Assembly (NCBI GenBank): GCA_916610825.1
Contig: OU744449.1
Coordinates: forward strand, 13,213,520-13,277,519
Reading direction: 5' to 3'
Origin: Haliclystus octoradiatus
Taxonomy: Eukaryota > Cnidaria > Staurozoa > Stauromedusae > Haliclystidae
DNA: 64,000 nucleotides
Shown: piece after piece, positions 1-12,861 of the stretch
Layout of the letters: each line of letters opens with the position of its first letter
Numbering within the stretch: position 1 is the first letter of the stretch
Made by a program: the position numbers and the translations under genes
The notes under the pieces: generated by a model
Databases searched by the model: none
The model's input: only the letters and a program-made list of their open reading frames with translations
Told to the model about the DNA's origin: nothing

Positions 1-3000
1 CGAAACGTTTTCGCAAATGCTTGTTTAAATTTTGGTCGCCTAAGATTCACTTCGATATGTTTTACAAGTGAACTGTTAAATCATTTTATTGATTAACTAT
101 ACATCTAATTAGCATACTGCCATTTTTATTCAAGTTCAATCAAAATGTATAGCAAAGAAGAAATTATAAAACAATTTACGTTTCACGAGCTTATTAGGTC
201 CTATAAAGCCTACAAAAGCAGAACAATGAAATAATATGTTAATCATTTGATGTGTACCGAATAATATATGATGAAAACCAGCCTTAACCTCCCTACACCA
301 TATCATCGGTTGCAGCCTCTTTTTGATCAGTAATCGAGTCTGAAAACGAAATTTCATAACAATGCTATGACGTCACAATCATTATGTCTATACCTATTTC
401 CTTCAAATTGCACATAAAAGAATTTACAGTTGGAGAGTCTATCATAAGTATATACTGATAAAACAAGTTTGATTGTTGAGTTCGTAAGACGAACAAGTAG
501 AATCATGTTAGTGCAGATAATAATATTGTCGACTTGCTACAGTGGATTGGATTACTTGAATTGCTAAGCTATTAATTTGAACCTTTCCTCGTTAAATGTT
601 AGACCAGATGCGAAATATGAAGAAAGAGGGAAATAGAAAAGTTCTGACGATTGATAGGAAAAAAGGCATTTTATAAAATGTTGTAGAAAAGATACAAGGA
701 AAAATTGAAGATAAAGAAATACCAAAAAGAAGAACCGGAAGAAAAATGAACCTTTTAATGATTTCACTAAAGTGAATTTAGTTTAGATTCGCGCAATTTC
801 GATTCAATTCAATTCAATAACTTTATTTGAGTGTCAATGACAAAAACGAAAGAGAATGAAATACCAAGAATAAAAGCAACAACAAATAAAGAGATAGGTT
901 GAGTTGGAAAGAAGATTTGGAAAGTATGAACGTAAACAGGAAAGTAGAGGAAGAAGAAAAGGGAGAAATGTGGAGAATTTCAAAAACCAAAAAGAGATGG
1001 AAGACCTGTGCAGATAAAAATGACATAATAATTAATTAAAATAAAACTTGAAAAACAGGGGTAAGTCGATTGAGAAGGATGGTCAATATTAGACGACTTT
1101 GGTAGGATATTTTATTCCATGGGAAATGCAACAAAGTACCATAAGAAAAGTAGTTGAGTAAATTTCTTTGAAAACAGTAAAAACGAACAACAACTGAAGA
1201 TGATCGACCCAAAATACTTAGTCTTTCAAAACCAATAAATGAATATCAAATACATCAATGAAAATAGCGACAGTGGACAGCTAGTTTAAGGTAGGTTGGA
1301 ATTGTAGCGGAGAAGTTCTGTAAGAAGAGAAATCATAAACGATGATAAGGTAAGTCTTATTAGAATGCTTTAAAGAATGAGATATTTAAATACCAAATAT
1401 AAAGAAGAGAAACTACAGGTGATTGGTATGAAAACGGATCATTGTAAGAACATAAAACTCTGACGATAATAAAACAAGATCGGAGGTTTTACTGTTCATA
1501 ATTTGTAACTTGAAATTGCAAACCTTTGTAGATCATATAAAACCAAATCAAATTATGCAACAAAATAAACAAAGCAGTAGGGATTGTCTAACGACAATTT
1601 TTCTGCAATCAAGTAAAAAAACTGCACTGCTCTTAGCCAATAAGGATCTGGTAATTACTTTCCTGTATAATTCCCAATGTTTTCAATGACGGTTAGCGAC
1701 ACAACGTACTGTATAGTGATTGGCGAAAACATTTTTATGTCATTTATGATATCATCCTCGGATCTACAAGATGATCTTTGATAAATGATGATGAATAACC
1801 GAAACGTTTTCGCAAATGCTTGTTTAAATTTTGGTCGCCTAAGATTCACTTCGATATGTTATACAAGTGAACTGTTAAATCATTTTATTAATTAACTATA
1901 CATCTAATTAGCATACTGTCATTTTTATTCAAGTTCAATCAAAATGTATCGCAAAGAAGAAATTATAAAAGAATTTACATTTCACGAGCTTATTAGGTCC
2001 TATAAAGCCTACAAAGGCAGAACCATGAAATAATATGCTAATCATTTGATGTGTACCGAATAATATATGATGAAAACCAGCCCTAACTTCCCTACATCAT
2101 ATCATCGGTTGCAGCCTCTTTTTGATCAGTAATCGAGTCTGAAAACGAAATCTCATAACAATGCTATGACGTCACAATCATTATGTCTATGCCTATTTCG
2201 TTCAAATTGCACATAAAAGAATTTACAGTTGGAGAGTCTATCATAAGTATATACTGATAAAACAAGTTTGATTGTTGAGTTCGTAAGACGAACAAGTACA
2301 ATCATGTTAGTGTAGATAATAATGTTGTCGACTTGCTACAGTGGATTGGATTACTTGAATTGGTAAGCTGCTAATTTGAACAATTCTTCGTTAAATGTGA
2401 GACCAGATGCAAAATATGAAGAAAGAGGGAAATAGAAAAGTTCTGACGATTGATAGGAAAAAAGGCATTTTATAAATTGTTGTAGAAAAGATACAAGGAA
2501 AAATTGAAGATAAAGAAATACCAAAAAGAAGAACAGGAAGAAGAATGAACGTTTTTATGATTTCACTAAAGTGAATTTAGTTTAGATTCGCGCAATTTCA
2601 ATTCAATTCAATTCAATAACTTTATTTGAGTGTCAATGACAAAAACGAAAGAGAATGAAATACCAAGAATAAAAGCAACAACAAATAAAGAGATAGGTTG
2701 AGTTGGAAAGAATATGGGGAAAGTATGAACGTAAACGGGAAAGTAGAGGAAGAAGAAAAGGGAGAAATGTGGAGAATTTCAGAAAAGTAAGCAGAGATGG
2801 AAGACGTTTGCATATAAAAATGGCATAATAATTAATTAAATATAACTTGAAAGACAGGGGTAAGTCGATTGAGAAGGATGGTCAATATTAGACGACTTTG
2901 GTAGGATATTTTATTCCATGGGAAATGCAACAAAGTACCATAAGAAAAGTAGTTGAGTAAATTTCTTTGAAAACAGTAAAAACGAACAACAACTGAAGAT

Positions 3001-6000
3001 GATCGACCCAAAATACTTAGTCTTTCAAAACCAATAAATGAATATCAAATACATCAATGAAAATAGCGACAGTGGACAGCTAGTTTAAGGTAGGTTGGAA
3101 TTGTAGCGGAGAAGTTCTGTAAGAAGAGAAATCATAAACGATGATAAGGTAATTCTCATTAGAATGCTTTAAAGAATGAGATATTTAAATACCAAATATA
3201 AAGAAGAGAAACTACAGGTGATTGGTATGAAAACGGATCATTGTAAGAACATAAAACTCTGACGATAATAAAACAAGATCGGAGGTTTTACTGTTCATAA
3301 TTTGTAACTTGAAGTTGCAAACCTTTGTAGATCATATAAAACCAAATCAAATTATGCAACAAAATGAACAAAGCAGTAGGGATTGTCTAACGACAATTTT
3401 TCTGCAATCAAGTAAAAAAACTGCACTGCTCTTAGCCAATAAGAATCTGGTAATTACTTTCCTGTATAATTCCCAATGTTTTCAATGACGGTTAGCGACA
3501 CAACGTACTGTATAGTGATTGGCGAAAACATTTTTATGTCATTTATGATATCATCCTCGGATCTACAAGATGATCTTTGATAAATGATGATGAATAACCG
3601 AAACGTTTTCGCAAATGCTTGTTTAAATTTTGGTTGCCTAAGATTCACTTCGATATGTTTTACAAGTGAACTGTTAAATCATTTTATTAATTAACTATAC
3701 ATCTAATTAGCATACTGCCATTTTTATTCAAGTTCAATCAAAATGTATAGCAAAGAAGAAATTATAAAAGAATTTACATTTCACGAGCTTATTAGGTCCT
3801 ATAAAGCCTACAAACGCAGAACCATGAAATAATATGCTAATCATTCGATGTGTACCGAATAATATATGATGAAAACCAGCCCTAACTTCCCTACATCATA
3901 TCATCGGCTGCAGCCTCTTTTTGATCAGTAATCGAGTCTGAAAACGAAATCTCATAACAATGCTATGACGTCACAATCATTATGTCTATGCCTATTTCGT
4001 TCAAATTGCACATAAAAGAATTTACAGTTGGAGAGTCTATCATAAGTATATACTGATAAAAGAAGTTTGATTGTTGAGTTCGTAAGACGAACAAGTTGAA
4101 TCATGTTAGTGTAGATAATAATGTTGTCGACTTGCTACAGTGGATTGGATTACTTGAATTGGTAAGCTGCTAATTTGAACAATTCTTCGTTAAATGTGAG
4201 ACCAGATGCAAAATATGAAGAAAGAGGGAAATAGAAAAGTTCTGACGATTGATAGGAAAAAAGGCATTTTATAAATTGTTGTAGAAAAGATACAAGGAAA
4301 AATTGAAGATAAAGAAATACCAAAAAGAAGAACCGGAAGAAGAATGAACGTTTTTATGATTTCACTAAAGTGAATTTAGTTTAGATTCGCGCAATTTCAA
4401 TTCAATTCAATTCAATAACTTTATTTGAGTGTCAATGACAAAAACGAAAGAGAATGAAATACCAAGAATAAAAGCAACAACAAACAAAGAGATAGATTGA
4501 GTTGGAAAGAAGATTTGGAAAGTATGAACGTAAACAGGAAAGTAGAGGAAGAAGAAAAGGGAGAAATGTGGAGAATTTCAAAAACCAAAAAGAGATGGAA
4601 GACCTGTGCAGATAAAAATGACATAATAATTAATTAAAATAAAACTTGAAAAACAGGGGTAAGTCGATTGAGAAGGATGGTCAATATTAGACGACTTTGG
4701 TAGGATATTTTATTCCATGGGAAATGCAACAAAGTACCATAAGAAAAGTAGTTGAGTAAATTTCTTTGAAAACAGTAAAAACGAACAACAACTGAAGATG
4801 ATCGACCCAAAATACTTAGTCTTTCAAAACCAATAAATGAATATCAAATACATCAATGAAAATAGCGACAGTGGACAGCTAGTTTAAGGTAGGTTGGAAT
4901 TGTAGCGGAGAAGTTCTGTAAGAAGAGAAATCATAAACGATGATAAGGTAAGTCTTATTAGAATGCTTTAAAGAATGAGATATTTAAATACCAAATATAA
5001 AGAAGAGAAACTAGAGGTGATTGGTATGAAAACGGATCATTGTAAGAACATAAAACTCTGACGATAATAAAACAAGATCGGAGTTTTTACTGTTCATAAT
5101 GGGTAACTTGAAATTGCAAACCTTTGTAGATCATATAAAACCAAATCAAATTATGCAACAAAATAAACAAAGCAGTAGGGATTGTCTAACGACAATTTTT
5201 CTGCAATCAAGTAAAAAACTGCACTGCTCTTAGCCAATAAGGATCTGGTAATTACTTTCCTGTATAATTCCCAATGTTTTCAATGACGGTTAGCGACACA
5301 ACGTACTGTATAGTGATTGGCGAAAACATTTTTATGTCATTTATGATATCATCCTCGGATCTATAAGATGATCTTTGATAAATGATGATGAATAACCGAA
5401 ACGTTTTCGCAAATGCTTGTTTAAATTTTGGTCGCCTAAGATTCACTCTGATATGTTTTACAAGTGAACTGTTAAATCATTTTATTGATTAACTATACAT
5501 CTAATTAGCATACTGCCATTTTTATTCAAGTTCAATCAAAATGTATAGCAAAGAAGAAATTATAAAACAATTTACGTTTCACGAGCTTATTAGGTCCTAT
5601 AAAGCCTACAAAAGCAGAACAATGAAATAATATGTTAATCATTTGATGTGTACCGAATAATATATGATGAAAACCAGCCTTAACCTCCCTACACCATATC
5701 ATCGGTTGCAGCCTCTTTTTGATCAGTAATCGAGTCTGAAAACGAAATTTCATAACAATGCTATGACGTCACAATCATTATGTCTATACCTATTTCCTTC
5801 AAATTGCACATAAAAGAATTTACAGTTGGAGAGTCTATCATAAGTATATACTGATAAAACAAGTTTGATTGTTGAGTTCGTAAGACGAACAAGTAGAATC
5901 ATGTTAGTGCAGATAATAATATTGTCGACTTGCTACAGTGGATTGGATTACTTGAATTGCTAAGCTATTAATTTGAACCTTTCCTCGTTAAATGTTAGAC

Positions 6001-9000
6001 CAGATGCGAAATATGAAGAAAGAGGGAAATAGAAAAGTTCTGACGATTGATAGGAAAAAAGGCATTTTATAAAATGTTGTAGAAAAGATACAAGGAAAAA
6101 TTGAAGATAAAGAAATACCAAAAAGAAGAACCGGAAGAAGAATGAACCTTTTAATGATTTCACTAAAGTGAATTTAGTTTAGATTCGCGCAATTTCGATT
6201 CAATTCAATTCAATAACTTTATTTGAGTGTCAATGACAAAAACGAAAGAGAATGAAATACCAAGAATAAAAGCAACAACAAATAAAGAGATAGGTTGAGT
6301 TGGAAAGAAGATTTGGAAAGTATGAACGTAAACAGGAAAGTAGAGGAAGAAGAAAAGGGAGAAATGTGGAGAATTTCAAAAACCAAAAAGAGATGGAAGA
6401 CCTGTGCAGATAAAAATGACATAATAATTAATTAAAATAAAACTTGAAAAACAGGGGTAAGTCGATTGAGAAGGATGGTCAATATTAGACGACTTTGGTA
6501 GGATATTTTATTCCATGGGAAATGCAACAAAGTACCATAAGAAAAGTAGTTGAGTAAATTTCTTTGAAAACAGTAAAAACGAACAACAACTGAAGATGAT
6601 CGACCCAAAATACTTAGTCTTTCAAAACCAATAAATGAATATCAAATACATCAATGAAAATAGCGACAGTGGACAGCTAGTTTAAGGTAGGTTGGAATTG
6701 TAGCGGAGAAGTTCTGTAAGAAGAGAAATCATAAACGATGATAAGGTAAGTCTTATTAGAATGCTTTAAAGAATGAGATATTTAAATACCAAATATAAAG
6801 AAGAGAAACTACAGGTGATTGGTATGAAAACGGATCATTGTAAGAACATAAAACTCTGACGATAATAAAACAAGATCGGAGGTTTTACTGTTCATAATTT
6901 GTAACTTGAAATTGCAAACCTTTGTAGATCATATAAAACCAAATCAAATTATGCAACAAAATAAACAAAGCAGTAGGGATTGTCTAACGACAATTTTTCT
7001 GCAATCAAGTAAAAAAACTGCACTGCTCTTAGCCAATAAGGATCTGGTAATTACTTTCCTGTATAATTCCCAATGTTTTCAATGACGGTTAGCGACACAA
7101 CGTACTGTATAGTGATTGGCGAAAACATTTTTATGTCATTTATGATATCATCCTCGGATCTACAAGATGATCTTTGATAAATGATGATGAATAACCGAAA
7201 CGTTTTCGCAAATGCTTGTTTAAATTTTGGTCGCCTAAGATTCCATTCGATATGTTATACAAGTGAACTGTTAAATCATTTTATTAATTAACTATACATC
7301 TAATTAGCATACTGTCATTTTTATTCAAGTTCAATCAAAATGTATCGCAAAGAAGAAATTATAAAAGAATTTACATTTCACGAGCTTATTAGGTCCTATA
7401 AAGCCTACAAAGGCAGAACCATGAAATAATATGCTAATCATTTGATGTGTACCGAATAATATATGATGAAAACCAGCCCTAACTTCCCTACACCATATCA
7501 TCGGTTGCAGCCTCTTTTTGATCAGTAATCGAGTCAGAAAACGAAATCTTATAACAATGCTATGACGTCACAATCATTATGTCTATGCCTATTTCCTTCA
7601 AATTGCACATAAAAGAATTTACAGTTGGAGAGTCTATCATAAGTATATACTGATAAAACAAGTTTGATTGTTGAGTTCGTAAGACGAACAAGTAGAAACA
7701 TGTTAGTGTAGATAATAATGTTGTCGACTTGCTACAGCGGATTGGATTACTTGAATTGGTAAGCTGCTAATTTGAACAATTCTTCGTTAAATGTGATACC
7801 AGATGCAAAATATGAAGAAAGAGGGAAATAAAAAAAGTTTTGACGGTTGATAGGAAAAAAGGCATTTTATAAATTGTTGTAGAAAAGATACAAGGAAAAA
7901 TTGAAGATAAAGAAATACCAAAAAGAAGAACCGGAAGAAGAATGAACCTCTTTATGATTTCACTGAAGTGAATTTAGTTTAGATTCGCGCAATTTCAATT
8001 CAATTCAATTCAATAACTTTTTTTGAGTGTCAATGACAAAAACGAAAGAGAATGAAATACCAAGAATAAAAGCAACAACAAATAAAGAGATAGGTTGAGT
8101 TGGAAAGAACATGGGGAAAGTATGAACGTAAACGGGAAAGTAGAGGAAGAAGAAAAGGGAGAAATGTGGAGAATTTCAAAAACCAAAAAGAGATGGAACA
8201 CCTGTGCAGATAAAAATGACATAATAATTAATTAAAATAAAACTTGAAAAACAGGGGTAAGTCGATTGAGAAGGATGGTCAATATTACACGACTTTGGTA
8301 GGATATTTTATTCCATGGGAAATGCAACAAAGTACCATAAGAAAAGTAGTTGAGTAAATTTCTTTGAAAACAGTAAAAACGAACAACAACTGAAGATGAT
8401 CGACCCAAAATACTTAGTCTTTCAAAACCAATAAATGAAGATCAAATACATCAATGAAAATAGCGACAGTGGACAGCTAGTTTAAGGTAGGTTGGAATTG
8501 TTGCGGAGAAGTTCTGTAAGAAGAGAAATCATAAACGATGATAAGGTAAGTCTCATTAGAATGCTTTAAAGAATGAGATAATTAAATACCAAATATAAAG
8601 AAGAGAAACTAGAGGTGATTGGTATGAAAACGGATCATTGTAAGAACATAAAACTCTGACGATAATAAAACAAGATCGGAGGTTTTACTGTTCATAATTT
8701 GTAACTTGAAGTTGCAAACCTTTGTAGATCATATAAAACCAAATCAAATTATGCAACAAAATAAACAAAGCAGTAGGGATTGTCTAACGACAGTTTTTCT
8801 GCAATCAAGTAAAAAAACTGCACTGCTCTTAGCCAATAAGAATCTGGTAATTACTTTCCTGTATAATTCCCAATGTTTTCAATGACGGTTAGCGACACAA
8901 CGTACTGTATAGTGATTGGCAAAAACATTTTTATGTCATTTATGATATCATCCTCGGATCTACAAGATGATCTTTGATAAAAGATGATGAATAACCGAAA

Positions 9001-12000
9001 CGTTTTCGCAAATGCTTGTTTAAATTTTGGTCGCCTAAGATTCACTTCGATATGTTTTACAAGTGAACTGTTAAATCATTTTATTGATTAACTATACATC
9101 TAATTAGCATACTGCCATTTTTATTCAAGTTCAATCAAAATGTATAGCAAAGAAGAAATTATAAAACAATTTACGTTTCACGAGCTTATTAGGTCCTATA
9201 AAGCCTACAAAAGCAGAACAATGAAATAATATGTTAATCATTTGATGTGTACCGAATAATATATGATGAAAACCAGCCTTAACCTCCCTACACCATATCA
9301 TCGGTTGCAGCCTCTTTTTGATCAGTAATCGAGTCTGAAAACGAAATTTCATAACAATGCTATGACGTCACAATCATTATGTCTATACCTATTTCCTTCA
9401 AATTGCACATAAAAGAATTTACAGTTGGAGAGTCTATCATAAGTATATACTGATAAAACAAGTTTGATTGTTGAGTTCGTAAGACGAACAAGTAGAATCA
9501 TGTTAGTGCAGATAATAATATTGTCGACTTGCTACAGTGGATTGGATTACTTGAATTGCTAAGCTATTAATTTGAACCTTTCCTCGTTAAATGTTAGACC
9601 AGATGCGAAATATGAAGAAAGAGGGAAATAGAAAAGTTCTGACGATTGATAGGAAAAAAGGCATTTTATAAAATGTTGTAGAAAAGATACAAGGAAAAAT
9701 TGAAGATAAAGAAATACCAAAAAGAAGAACCGGAAGAAGAATGAACCTTTTAATGATTTCACTAAAGTGAATTTAGTTTAGATTCGCGCAATTTCGATTC
9801 AATTCAATTCAATAACTTTATTTGAGTGTCAATGACAAAAACGAAAGAGAATGAAATACCAAGAATAAAAGCAACAACAAATAAATAGATAGGTTGAGTT
9901 GGAAAGAAGATTTGGAAAGTATGAACGTAAACAGGAAAGTAGAGGAAGAAGAAAAGGGAGAAATGTGGAGAACTTCAAAAACCAAAAAGAGATGGAAGAC
10001 CTGTGCAGATAAAAATGACATAATAATTAATTAAAATAAAACTTGAAAAACAGGGGTAAGTCGATTGAGAAGGATGGTCAATATTAGACGACTTTGGTAG
10101 GATATTTTATTCCATGGGAAATGCAACAAAGTACCATAAGAAAAGTAGTTGAGTAAATTTCTTTGAAAACAGTAAAAACGAACAACAACTGAAGATGATC
10201 GACCCAAAATACTTAGTCTTTCAAAACCAATAAATGAATATCAAATACATCAATGAAAATAGCGACAGTGGACAGCTAGTTTAAGGTAGGTTGGAATTGT
10301 AGCGGAGAAGTTCTGTAAGAAGAGAAATCATAAACGATGATAAGGTAAGTCTTATTAGAATGCTTTAAAGAATGAGATATTTAAATACCAAATATAAAGA
10401 AGAGAAACTACAGGTGATTGGTATGAAAACGGATCATTGTAAGAACATAAAACTCTGACGATAATAAAACAAGATCGGAGGTTTTACTGTTCATAATTTG
10501 TAACTTGAAATTGCAAACCTTTGTAGATCATATAAAACCAAATCAAATTATGCAACAAAATAAACAAAGCAGTAGGGATTGTCTAACGACAATTTTTCTG
10601 CAATCAAGTAAAAAAACTGCACTGCTCTTAGCCAATAAGGATCTGGTAATTACTTTCCTGTATAATTCCCAATGTTTTCAATGACGGTTAGCGACACAAC
10701 GTACTGTATAGTGATTGGCGAAAACATTTTTATGTCATTTATGATATCATCCTCGGATCTACAAGATGATCTTTGATAAATGATGATGAATAACCGAAAC
10801 GTTTTCGCAAATGCTTGTTTAAATTTTGGTTGCCTAAGATTCACTTCGATATGTTTTACAAGTGAACTGTTAAATCATTTTATTAATTAACTATACATCT
10901 AATTAGCATACTGTCATTTTTATTCAAGTTCAATCAAAATGTATCGCAAAGAAGAAATTATAAAAGAATTTACATTTCACGAGCTTATTAGGTCCTATAA
11001 AGCCTACAAAGGCAGAACCATGAAATAATATGCTAATCATTTGATGTGTACCGAATAATATATGATGAAAACCAGCCCTAACTTCCCTACATCATATCAT
11101 CGGTTGCAGCCTCTTTTTGATCAGTAATCGAGTCTGAAAACGAAATCTCATAACAATGCTATGACGTCACAATCATTATGTCTATGCCTATTTCGTTCAA
11201 ATTGCACATAAAAGAATTTACAGTTGGAGAGTCTATCATAAGTATATACTGATAAAACAAGTTTGATTGTTGAGTTCGTAAGACGAACAAGTACAATCAT
11301 GTTAGTGTAGATAATAATGTTGTCGACTTGCTACAGTGGATTGGATTACTTGAATTGGTAAGCTGCTAATTTGAACAATTCTTCGTTAAATGTGAGACCA
11401 GATGCAAAATATGAAGAAAGAGGGAAATAGAAAAGTTCTGACGATTGATAGGAAAAAAGGCATTTTATAAATTGTTGTAGAAAAGATACAAGGAAAAATT
11501 GAAGATAAAGAAATACCAAAAAGAAGAACAGGAAGAAGAATGAACGTTTTTATGATTTCACTAAAGTGAATTTAGTTTAGATTCGCGCAATTTCAATTCA
11601 ATTCAATTCAATAACTTTATTTGAGTGTCAATGACAAAAACGAAAGAGAATGAAATACCAAGAATAAAAGCAACAACAAATAAAGAGATAGGTTGAGTTG
11701 GAAAGAATATGGGGAAAGTATGAACGTAAACGGGAAAGTAGAGGAAGAAGAAAAGGGAGAAATGTGGAGAATTTCAGAAAAGTAAGCAGAGATGGAAGAC
11801 GTTTGCATATAAAAATGGCATAATAATTAATTAAATATAACTTGAAAGACAGGGGTAAGTCGATTGAGAAGGATGGTCAATATTAGACGACTTTGGTAGG
11901 ATATTTTATTCCATGGGAAATGCAACAAAGTACCATAAGAAAAGTAGTTGAGTAAATTTCTTTGAAAACAGTAAAAACGAACAACAACTGAAGATGATCG

Positions 12001-12428
12001 ACCCAAAATACTTAGTCTTTCAAAACCAATAAATGAATATCAAATACATCAATGAAAATAGCGACAGTGGACAGCTAGTTTAAGGTAGGTTGGAATTGTA
12101 GCGGAGAAGTTCTGTAAGAAGAGAAATCATAAACGATGATAAGGTAATTCTCATTAGAATGCTTTAAAGAATGAGATATTTAAATACCAAATATAAAGAA
12201 GAGAAACTACAGGTGATTGGTATGAAAACGGATCATTGTAAGAACATAAAACTCTGACGATAATAAAACAAGATCGGAGGTTTTACTGTTCATAATTTGT
12301 AACTTGAAGTTGCAAACCTTTGTAGATCATATAAAACCAAATCAAATTATGCAACAAAATGAACAAAGCAGTAGGGATTGTCTAACGACAATTTTTCTGC
12401 AATCAAGTAAAAAAACTGCACTGCTCTT
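1..12428. repeat. Tandem satellite array, left segment (~1.8-kb monomer)
   Basis: Head-to-tail copies of a ~1,799-bp monomer. Using the motif CGAAACGTTTTCGC as phase mark, copies start at 1, 1800, 3599, 5397, 7196, 8996 and 10795; the last is split by the retrotransposon that follows. Copies differ by scattered substitutions and single-base indels. No long ORF is conserved: the short minus-strand frames of 60–73 codons recur only because the DNA recurs, and several copies lose them. The plus strand is purine-rich. Each monomer has a perfect CRE-like palindrome TGACGTCA (368–375 in the first copy), a small hairpin (480–494) and an AATTC-rich run near 806–820. Copy types in order are a, b, c, a, d, a, b. 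The array runs off the left edge of the window, so its full size is unknown. Confidence 0.97.
12424..12428. repeat. Target-site duplication, left copy (CTCTT)
   Basis: The five bases CTCTT lie directly before the 5' LTR and recur directly after the 3' LTR at 19067–19071. Removing the element plus one TSD copy restores an exact 1,799-bp satellite monomer (10795–12428 joined to 19072–19236). Duplications of 4–6 bp are usual for BEL/Pao elements. Confidence 0.95.
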
Positions 12429-12794
12429 TGATCGATTAATCTTATATCCGCCATTTTTTTAATATAAACGTCATGTTATTTGTGTTGATTTACGTCATTA
12501 TGTTATTTTTATAGCTTGCGAAATATTTTAAAATAATTTTGATTATGTAAGCAAAATATACCTTTAGAAAAGCCTAGACTAATTCAGAAACTTCAGTATG
12601 AGAAGCTACATTCGAAACGAAATCATACAACATTTTAGAAATTATATATATTGAAACATGAGATGATTACGAAATAAATTGTTATGAACTTATGAATCGT
12701 CCGTGTGTTTGTATTCGACCCCGTATTCGAACCCTCATACTCAAATAAGAAGTCAATTAATATGTGAATAAGGATTTTCAAAATTGGCAAAACA
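12429..12794 (+). repeat. 5' LTR of BEL/Pao element
   Basis: 366 bp, beginning TGATCGATTA and ending GGCAAAACA, identical by eye to 18701–19066. It contains an AATAAA polyadenylation-type hexamer at 12673–12678 and TATA-like runs upstream of it. The sequence directly after it (12795 onward, GTTTCGAATC) does not start with the TGG expected of a primer-binding site matching a tRNA 3' CCA end. Confidence 0.96.
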
Positions 12795-12861
12795 GTTTCG
12801 AATCATAGTTCGAATTAAAGTCTCGATAAAGAAATTAGAAATAAAAAGAAATTAATCAAGA
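12795..12861 (+). other. BEL/Pao untranslated leader
   Basis: A 67-bp segment between the 5' LTR and the Gag-Pol start codon. It contains two TTCGAA motifs in its first 25 bases. The primer-binding site should be here, but no TGG-initial tRNA complement is evident. The ATG at 12862 has a favourable context (AGAATGGCC). Confidence 0.6.

Noticed and set aside
136..11808. Many 60–73-codon minus-strand ORFs repeated every 1.8 kb, some starting with a hydrophobic stretch
   Set aside because: They recur because the satellite recurs. Frames are lost or shifted in several copies, and the sequences are low-complexity Phe/Leu/Ser translations of purine-rich DNA with no recognisable domain.
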